A stretch of DNA of 64,000 nucleotides, from NCBI GenBank assembly GCA_002914805.1, contig JXTB01000140.1, forward strand, positions 730,875-794,874, given 5' to 3'. Positions 56,040-64,000 of the stretch are shown here, one piece after another; position 1 is the stretch's first letter, and the number at the start of each line of letters is the position of its first letter. The DNA comes from Parasponia andersonii (Eukaryota; Streptophyta; Magnoliopsida; Rosales; Cannabaceae). The notes beneath the pieces were generated by a model that worked only from the letters and a program-made list of their open reading frames with translations, was not told the DNA's origin and did no database searches. The position numbers and the translations under genes are program-made.

Positions 56040-59000
56040 ATCTACTTTTCTTTACCCCTTACCTATCTCATTCCAGAGCTTTCATGAAAGAGATTTGCCG
56101 TACTAAAATTATGAATAAAGCATTTGACAAAAGGTAAATATAGCATGAAGTGGATCTTTTTGCTATTTAGGCATCTAGCATAATTAGAGTCGGAATACTC
56201 CACAATCTCTAAATGTTCAGATTTTCGATAAGTGAGCATGTATTATTTTGTTTTCTGTAAATATTATAAAATCCTCTTTGTTATTGTCCAGTGATCCATA
56301 CTAGAGTTGCTTAAATATCAACTTAACATTCCAATTATATACACTATATATGGACATGTACACACCTGAGCATATATCAGACTCTCTACTGTAAATGCAT
56401 AAGGGGTTTTATATATTTCTTTAGCTTCAAACTCATTCTTGGGGTAGTGAATTAGACTGAATTTATCACCCTTAGCAATGGGTGTATTTCCTGGGGCACA
56501 TTTGCTCATGCCCAATTTATCAAGCACCTTTTCAATATAGTTTTTTTGTCATAACCCAAGTATGCTCTGAGAGCAATCTCGGTGTATTTTAATCCCTAAT
56601 ATGAAAAAAAACGTCCCCAAGATCTTTTATCTCATATTTGTTTGATAGAAATCTCTTAGTTTTGTGTAATAAGCCTATATCATTACTTGCCAAAAGTATG
56701 TCGTTGACATACAAAATCAGGAAGATACATTTGCTCCCACTAAACTTATGATAAATGTATCCATCTACAAAATTTTCCTCAAAACTAAAAGAGGAAATAA
56801 CTTGATGGAACTTATGATACTATTGACGGAATGCTTGTTTGAGACCATAAATAGATTTCTTTAGTTTACAGACTGTAGACTTTGGATCTTTAGTTACAAA
56901 GTTTTCAGGTTATACCATATAAATTGTTTCCTCAATATCACCATTGAGAAACGTAATCTTTACATCCATCTGATGTAGCTCCAAGTCAAAATGAGCTACT
57001 AGTGCCATAATTATTCTGAAATAGTCTTTCGAAGAAACTGGAGAGAAAGTCTTTTTATAGTCAATACCTTCTTTCTGAGTGAAACCCTTGACAACTAGAT
57101 GAGCTTTATATCTTTCGATATTGCCTTTCGAATCCTTTTTGGTTTTAAAAATCCATTTATGACCAATAAGTTTCTTTCATACTGGTAATTCGATGAGTTC
57201 CCAAACATTGTTGTCGTTCATAGATTTCATCTCATCCTTTATTGCAGTAATCCACTATTAGGATTTTGAACTTTATTTAGCTTGAGTAAAATTGATTAGA
57301 TTATTTTCAACTCCTATATAAAACTCATGTTCTAGGAGATAGACGATGTAATCATCCAGAATTGCGTTTCACATTTTCCTAGTAGTTCTCCTTAATGGCA
57401 CTTCCTCTTAAGGTTATTGAGGTTGTTCTTCAAAAGCAACTTCCTCATGTGGGATAGGGAGTTGCAGAATATTGTCTTAAAATTCCGGATTTACTTCTTA
57501 AATAATGTCAGGTAAATGAGCCTGATCACTTTTAATAGTAACTGTAGGAAGAGAAACAAATTCCTTCTCAAAGATAATATTCCTTACCTTATTTCTCTCC
57601 CCCTCCCCTTTTTCCCCTCCCCCCCCCCCTCCCCCCAAACTCAACTTTCTCAAGAAATCTCGCATTACCCGTCTCTAAAAAAGACCTACAAAAGGAATCA
57701 TAAAATTTGAAACCTCTTGATCTTTTAGCATAGCTAAAAAAATAACAGCTTATTATTTTTGAGTCCAATTTCTTTTCATATAGCCTGTATGGTCTTGCCT
57801 CATCTGAACAACCCTAAATATACAAGTGCCTAATGCTAAGCTTCTTAGATGTCCATAGTTCATATGGGGTTTTACCTACTAATTTGCTAGATACTCTCTT
57901 GAATATATAAGCTACAGTCTTAAGTGCTTCTCCCTAGAGTGATTCAGGTAAAGAGAAATAATTTATCATGCTCCTCACCATATTCTTAAGTATTCGATTT
58001 CATCGCTCAACAACACCATTCATGCTAGGTTTCTCCAGTATTGTGTATTGTGGGACGATTCCACATTTCTCTAGGTACTAGGCAAAGGATCCTAGACGTT
58101 GTTCACTAGATCCATTATATCTACTGTAGTATTCACTACCATAATCGGATTTGATAGATTTAATTTTCTTGTTGAGTTAATCTTCAACTTCGGTTTTGAA
58201 AGCTTTAAATACGTCTAAGGATTGTGATTTCTTATGAATTAAATATAGGTACTCATAACAAGAGTAATCGTCTATGAACGTGATGAAATACTATTGGTCA
58301 TTCTATAAAGCCATAGGAAATAGACCACAGATATTAGTATGTATCAGTTCTAAGACACTAAAACTCCTATTAGTACCAAATTTACGTACATTTGTCTGTT
58401 TGTATTTAATACACTCAGCATAAACTATGAAGTCTATGAGGTCAAGTAGGTCAAGAATTCCATCTGACATAAGACATTGTATTTTCTGTTTAGAGACGTG
58501 TCCTAATCGCTTGTGTCATAACTTAGAGGAATTCACAACGGTTTTGCATTTTGTACCATGCTTCTCGACATGTAATGTTTCATTAATTGAGGTAATATTA
58601 TCAATTTTATATAGGTTATCAATCAAAGTACCAGCCACAATAATATTAGAATTTCGAAAAAGACTAAATTTATTATTTCCAAATGAATAAGAATAACCAG
58701 AATTGTCCAAAACTGAAATAGAAATTAAATTCTGTCTAAATGATGATACAATGAATGTCTCATCGAAATCTATAAATAAACCGGAACCTAATTTCAACCT
58801 AAATAGACCTATTGCCTAACCTGTAATTGTGTTGACGTTACTCACATATATGTATCTTTCAACATCACTTGGTGGACAGCTCCTCAGACAATCCTACATA
58901 GATATACTTATATGAGTAGTGGCACCGATATCCACCCATCAAGTATGATTACGTATAGAAGTAAAATTAACCTCAGAACAAACAAAATTGAGAAGCTTAC

Positions 59001-60910
59001 CCTTCTTGACACTTCAAGCGGTGTACTTGAGACATTCTTTCTTCACATGTCTTGCATTCTTGCAAAAGAATCAAGCTAATTCCTTATCTTGTTTTTTTTT
59101 GCACTTTATTTTGTGAAGTTCTAGATGCATCTCCTTTATCCTTTGTCCCTTTTCTTTTTCTTTTTTTTTTTTTATCTTAAGAGGTTGTTACTAATTGAGC
59201 ATTCTATGTCTTATCTCAATTCAATCTATCATTTTTTTGCACACACTGAGATATGAGCTCATTAAGAGTCCATTTTCTTTCTGGAGTTGTAGCTCACTTT
59301 AAATTGACTGAACTGTAGCAGAAGAGATAGTAGAACTAATTGCACGAGTAAGTCATTCGACAGCTCTAACTTAAGTACTTCTAGTTTTGAAGCCAAATTG
59401 GGCATCTCTATGATGTACTCCCTTATGTTCTCTTTACCTTTATAATACATAGCAAGCAAATTGCTCAGCATGGTACTTGTTTTCGCTTTTTCAATCCTTT
59501 AGAAATATTCTGCAATTGCATCAAAGAACGCCTTAGCATTATCAACCTCTAGCACAACGCCCTAATAGTCTCAAGTATAGAATATTTCATGATCATAAGA
59601 CTCATGTAATTAGAATGCTCCCACTGCTCAAAGTTTTTAATATCCGTAGTAGAACTTTTATCTATAAGAGCAGCAAGTTATTCTTTCTTGAGTGCAGGGT
59701 CTAGATCTATGCAATTAAGCACAATCATAATGTGCTCTTTCTACTTCTTGAAGTTTGTATCATTAAGCATAGGAATTGAATTCAAATTAGCAGATATATT
59801 TGAAGTAGAAGCTGAATGGAGAACAAAAAAAGAGAAAATAACAGCTCACATTAATAACATGTCATAAACTAAGCATATAATAATAAGATATACTAGCATG
59901 ACATAAACATATAAGTAGGCTCCCATCACAAAATACCCAGAACAACATCAACAAGCCTTCTTTTAGGCCGACTTATTAACTTGTAAGAGGTACTTTTCAG
60001 TGTATTAATCAAATATTGATAATAAATCTTGTCAGATAGTAAATTTTTCTTTGGACTGATTTATTATCCATATAGAAACTTAATAACCATCACATATCTA
60101 TTACCACAAGTGTACTCATTATTCGGCTAAATAAACACCTTCCTTTAGGACGGTAATTATTCGCATGAATAATAAACACACAATCATTCAAATATTTCAA
60201 AATAAATAAATTTACACAATAGAAGTTACTTTGGCAATATATTATTTCAAGTCATCTATTTTAAAATATTTAAACAAATAGTGCAAAGAAAATAATAACC
60301 AAAGTGCTCAAAATATTAAACTGAAAATTTTAATGCATAAATACTAATGATGACCAACTTAGTTTTAAACACTTTTATCAACTCTTAAAACTAAATAGAG
60401 TTTTTAACGGATAAAATATAGGTCGTACTGAAACTGAATTGTTAAATTTTAGGTTAAAACTCTTTGAATTGAGTCGAAAATAATTCAATTCTACCCAAAA
60501 CAGAGACCATATGCCTTGATTAGTTCAAAAATTTGACCAAAAAATAAAATTTCTCTCTTCCTAGGTGATGTCTTTAGTGTAGCGCTGCAACGCCACTTAC
60601 TACGATTAGCACTGCTATGCCACCAATGTGGTGCCACAACACCAAGTTTCGGCCTTAGTGTTAATTATCCGATTTTAAAATTGAGTAGCTCAAATCTAAT
60701 ATAATTTTTGCCTTTATCTGCAAATTTTGTGACCTGAAACTCAAAATTCAACTCTTAAACACTCAATATTTCAATAAAATCATGAAAAATTTGTCAATTA
60801 TACATATTATATCTAAACCCTAAAAAATCGAATAGGTAAAGATATCATAAAATAAAGACATGCATGACTATCCTATTCAATTTAACATAATTTCTTGCTC
60901 TAATACCTTA
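56040..60910 (-). mobile_element. Decayed Ty1/copia retrotransposon, third copy, broken fossil
   Basis: The copia order reads down the - strand. A PBS-like GGTATTAGAGC lies at 60897-60907, then about 1 kb of AT-rich leader. A gag region at about 59790-59000 follows (MLNDTNFKKWKEHIMIVL start). GAG-pre-integrase and protease-side words are at 58797-58516, the integrase region at about 58450-57800, RT at about 57260-56318 and RNase H words at about 56240-56040. Gag of this TNFKKWKEH type defines a copia group distinct from the other three elements. It has many breaks (well over twenty by eye). LTR edges were not resolved, so the ends are approximate. It is probably the oldest copia copy here. 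Confidence 0.8.
57600..57640. repeat. C-rich low-complexity tract
   Basis: CCCCTCCCC-type run of about 40 bases inside the copia fossil, likely expanded after insertion. Confidence 0.7.
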
Positions 60911-61032
60911 TTAATCTTTATTAGACTAGAATTAGGTAACTACATATTAACTATCCATAATTAATAATTTCATAATCTTAAAATTAAATTATTTAGATCC
61001 ACTTAATTAGACCATTATAGTGTAATATAATG

Positions 61033-61457
61033 TGTTAGAGTTCGTGACTCAAATTTTATTTGCTCTGGCTTGAAAACTTCGCGGTGCGACATATGTGACA
61101 TTTTTGTAATTTGGAGAATTTTTGAGATCTGTGGTGGAAGTGGAGGGATCGGGCTGATAGTCTAGATCCCGGAGCCCACCACTGATCTCGTTGGGGGTGC
61201 GGGGGCTCCGCCCCCGCGATATGGACCTATTTTATTGAATCGTTTTGTCCGTACACATATGTATTTTAGGATTTTTGAGATTATATATATTTTCGGCTCG
61301 GTCGTGTAAAACCTATCTTCTGTACCTTATTTTTCGACATAGTGAAATTTCCTCCTCTACCAGTGGTTTTTTTCCCGATTAGGGTTTTCCCTTAAATCTG
61401 TGTGTTCTTGTTTTTCATCTTTTTTTTTTGTCAATTATCGTTTGGTAATTCTTAACA
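61033..61457 (+). repeat. 5' LTR (about 425 bp) of the right-end copia element
   Basis: It starts TGTTAGAGTTCGTGACTC and ends TTAACA before the PBS. Its partner is outside the window, so the left edge rests on the TG start and typical length. Confidence 0.65.
61199..61217 (+). other. Perfect GC hairpin inside the copia LTR
   Basis: GCGGGGGC-TCC-GCCCCCGC: an 8-bp perfect GC stem with a 3-base loop in an AT-rich setting. It may act on RNA ends or processing of the element. Position within R or U5 is not known. Confidence 0.75.
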
Positions 61458-61460
61458 AAC

Positions 61461-61472
61461 TGGTATAAGAGC
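61461..61472 (+). other. Primer-binding site of the right-end copia element
   Basis: TGGTATAAGAGC differs by one base from the initiator-Met complement and lies three bases after the LTR end. Confidence 0.85.
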
Positions 61473-61496
61473 TTTAATCTAGGTTTGATTACGATA

Positions 61497-62228
61497 ATGG
61501 CAACCATGAAGTATGATATTCCACTTTTGGATCGTAACACCAGATTTTCGTTATGGCAGGTTAAGATGCGGGCTGTCCTTGTGCAGTTGGATTTAGATGA
61601 TGCACTGTTAGGGATTAATGCGATGCCTTCATCGTTATCAATGGAGGAAAAGCAGCGAAGGGATCGAAAAGCTCTATCTCAGATTCAACTACATCTATCG
61701 AATCAGATATTACAAGACGTTCTGAATGAGAAAACTGCCGCGGCTTTGTGGTTGAAATTAGAGCAGCTGTGCATGATGAAAATTCTAACCAACAAGCTGC
61801 ATCAGAAGCAGCGACTGTATTCTCATTGTATGGTAGAAGGTACGTCTCAAGAAGAGCACATAAACGTCTTTAAGGAAATTGTTTCTGAACTGGAAGCTTT
61901 GGAGGTTAAATATGAGTCTGAAGATTTAGCGTTGATTTTATTGTGTTCGTTGCCCCCTTCATATATGTCTTTTAGAGATACTATTTTATATAGTCGTGAA
62001 TCCCTTACTCTGAGCGTGGCTTATGATTCTCTGCTCTCTAAGGAGAAGATGGATCAGATTGTTATAGGGACTGAGACTCAAGCAGAGGGTCTCGTTGCTA
62101 GAGGTAGAACGCAGGAGAGGAATTTTGGGAGTGATAATAGAGGCAGATCGAAATCTAGAAATAAAAGTAAAACTTGCAATTATTGCAAGAAAAAAGGCCA
62201 CATCAAATCTGAATGCTATAAACTTTAG
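61497..62228 (+). pseudogene. gag region of the right-end copia element
   Basis: About 243 residues. A UBN2/retrotran-gag domain (FSLWQVKMRAVLVQLDLDDA, LSNQILQDVLNEKTAAALW, TNKLHQKQRLYSHCM, LLCSLPPSY) is followed by a basic Arg/Lys/Asn-rich stretch and a CCHC knuckle. The ATG at 61497 aligns with Tnt1-like gag starts. Part of an LTR element, not a host gene. Confidence 0.85.
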
Positions 62229-62339
62229 AACAAGAATAAGAAGACTGCTCCTAATTATAAGGGAAAACAAACTGAAAATACCGGTGAAGCCAGTGTTGCT
62301 GAAGATGATATTAGTGATGGAGAACTCTTAGTTATTTCT

Positions 62340-63773
62340 AATGGCGACTCCAAACCATGCGATGACTGGATTCTCGATTCTGGTTGCACGTTTCATATGT
62401 GTCCTAATTGGGACTGGATTTCGACATATGAAACGGCAGCCAAAGGTGCTGTGCTGATGGGAAATAATGCGCCTTGTAAAGTTACTGGTGTTGGAACAGT
62501 CAAAATTAAGATGTTTGATGGAGTTGTTAGGACTCTCAGTGGTATGAGACATGTTCCAGATTTAAAGAGAAATCTGATCTCTTTGAGTACTCTTAATTCA
62601 AAAGGGTACAAGTACACTGGTGAAGGTGGAGTTCTAAAGGTTTCCAGAGGAGCTCTTGTCGTGATGAAGGGCCAGAAAAGATCTGCCGAATTATATGTCT
62701 TGTTGGGTTCTACAGTTACCGGTGAAGCAGCTATCTCTACTCCTTTGTTGTCAGATGACGAAGTCACTAAACTTTGGCATATGCGTCTTGGGCATATGAG
62801 TGAGAATGGCATGGCTGAATTGAGCAAAAGAGGACTTCTTGATAGGCAGAGTACTAGTAAACTGACGTTTTGTGAGCATTGCATTTTTGGGAAGCAGAAG
62901 AGAGTCAGATTTACAAAAGGTATCCACAACACAAAGGGAACACTTGATTATATACATTCTGATCTCTGGGTACAATCTAGTGTACCTTCTAAAGGAGGTG
63001 CTAGATATTTGCTGATGATTATCGATGATTTCTCCAGAAAGCTTTGGGTATTTTTCCTAAAGCATAAGAATGATGTGTTACCTACATTTAAGGAGTGGAA
63101 GACTATGATCGAGAAGCAGACAGGGAAGCAGATCAAACGTCTCCGCACTGATAATGGCTTGGAGTTTTGTTCCGATGAGTTTAATGTTTTTTGCAAATCA
63201 GAAGGAATCGTGAGGCATTTAACAGTTCGCCGTACTCCGCAACAAAACGGTGTGGCAGAGCGTATGAATAGAACTTTGATGGAGAGAGTACGTTACATGC
63301 TCTCCAATACTCGTTTACCTAAGTCTTTTTGGGCAGAAGTTGCCTCTACAGCCTATTTTCTGATTAATCGATCTCCCTCAACTACTATTGAGAAAAAGAC
63401 TCCAGAAGAGGTATGGTCTAGTACTCTTGCTAATTATTCTGATTTAAAGATATTTGGGTGTCTTGCATATGCTCATGTTGATAATGGAAAGTTAGAACCA
63501 AGATCTATGAAGTGCATCTTTCTAAGCTATAAGGCTGGTGTTAAAGGATATAAGCTATGGTATCCAGAAACTCGGAAGATTATAATGAGTAGAGATGTTA
63601 TGTTTGATGAATCTATTATGCTTCGTGATTTGTCTCTTAGAGATTCTAGTAGTAAACATCAGCAGAAATCAAAAACTCAGGTGGAGCTTGAGATTGGGTT
63701 AGAATCTACACCAGCATCTACATCTCAGTCAGTTTCCTCTATACTACTATCGCTACCACCAGCGTCACCATAA
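62340..63773 (+). pseudogene. Protease and integrase region of the right-end copia element
   Basis: Reads protease (DSG box), VRHVP-type [21 protein letters not shown]-pre-integrase, integrase core with its D, D and E positions, and the C-terminal [17 protein letters not shown] and [18 protein letters not shown] Ser/Thr-rich linker toward RT ends near 63773. Well preserved. Confidence 0.85.
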
Positions 63774-64000
63774 TATTTTATTGCTAAAGACAGGCCTAAA
63801 AGAGATATTAGACCTCTACAAAGGTATGCTGAGGCTGATCTAGTTGCCTATGCTTTGAATGTGGCTGAAGGTATAGATTCTAGTAAAGAACCTTCTACCT
63901 ATGCAGAGGTAGTTAGTTATAATGACTCTGGGAAATGGATGATTGCCATGCAAGAGGAGATGGAATCACTTCATAAGAATGGCACATGGGACTTGGTGAA

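Larger units (their letters stand above)
61033..64000 (+). mobile_element. Tnt1/Tork-like Ty1/copia element, 5' part, runs off the window
   Basis: The 5' LTR is at 61033-61457 and a PBS TGGTATAAGAGC at 61461. Gag starts at 61497 (MATMKYDIPLLDRN), with a CCHC knuckle CNYCKKKGHIKSEC near 62174. The protease box is LDSGCTFHM near 62373. GAG-pre-integrase is [14 protein letters not shown] near 62773, and the integrase core runs from about 62940 to 63400 ([32 protein letters not shown], and [15 protein letters not shown] with the catalytic Glu). The linker and start of RT reach 64000 (AMQEEMESLHKNGTWDL). It is far better preserved than the other copies, with perhaps two or three breaks in the visible part. 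The 3' half and 3' LTR are outside the window. Confidence 0.9.

Noticed and set aside
57516-57710. 64-codon + strand frame over a C-rich tract
   Set aside because: Lies inside the decayed copia copy and reads a simple repeat.

Overview
This is nuclear DNA of a eudicot plant. The genes carry short AT-rich introns with GT-AG (once GC-AG) borders. They include plant-specific families (an E-class PPR protein, DUF569 proteins) and a VIH-type inositol pyrophosphate kinase. The flanks are filled with nested Ty1/copia and Ty3/gypsy elements of types common in dicots. The species cannot be named from the sequence.

Layout. Positions 1-11741 are a nest of two Ty1/copia fossils. A Tnt1/Tork-like element on the + strand (643-11736) carries, inside its 5' LTR, a second copia element on the - strand (698-6640), with the duplicated target site GTTAG still visible. 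The inner element holds a piece of a host AIG2-like (gamma-glutamylcyclotransferase-fold) gene in its leader. Positions 12240-26690 are a LINE (ORF1 with a DUF4283-like region and a CCHC knuckle, then the start of ORF2) split by a 12.8-kb Ty3/gypsy element of the Tat lineage (12575-25357, - strand). That element has a second RNase H, a tandem-repeat-rich 3' region and an extra coding region on the opposite strand.

The genic core is 28254-54416. It holds two tandem DUF569 genes (28254-28889; 30108-31059 with two exons), an intronless PPR gene (31905-33461, -), and, head to head with it across a 245-bp shared upstream region, a 16-exon FAD-dependent oxidoreductase of the HI0933/YhiN family (33707-38034). 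After a 3.6-kb intergenic stretch with a Tourist-like MITE comes a 30-exon PPIP5K/VIH gene (41680-54416, 1,087 codons). I placed exon borders by reading frame and splice signals, and both long genes close into uninterrupted frames. The right end holds a decayed copia fossil on the - strand (about 56040-60910) and the 5' part of a better preserved Tnt1-like copia element (61033 to beyond the window).

The host genes are not an operon-like system. They are unrelated housekeeping or regulatory genes: inositol pyrophosphate (phosphate and jasmonate) signalling, organelle RNA processing, a probably plastid or mitochondrial flavoprotein, and DUF569 proteins of unknown role.

The assembly has visible defects: a 589-base N run (15074-15662), four short N marks and one NNNN. 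Two single Ns (2255, 18491) sit exactly between equal-length direct duplicates of 807 and 672 bp. The most unusual points are the host-gene piece inside a copia leader, the double nest of insertions with readable target sites, the duplicated 3' splice site in the VIH gene, and the tandem DUF569 pair in which one copy lacks the ubiquitin-like exon.
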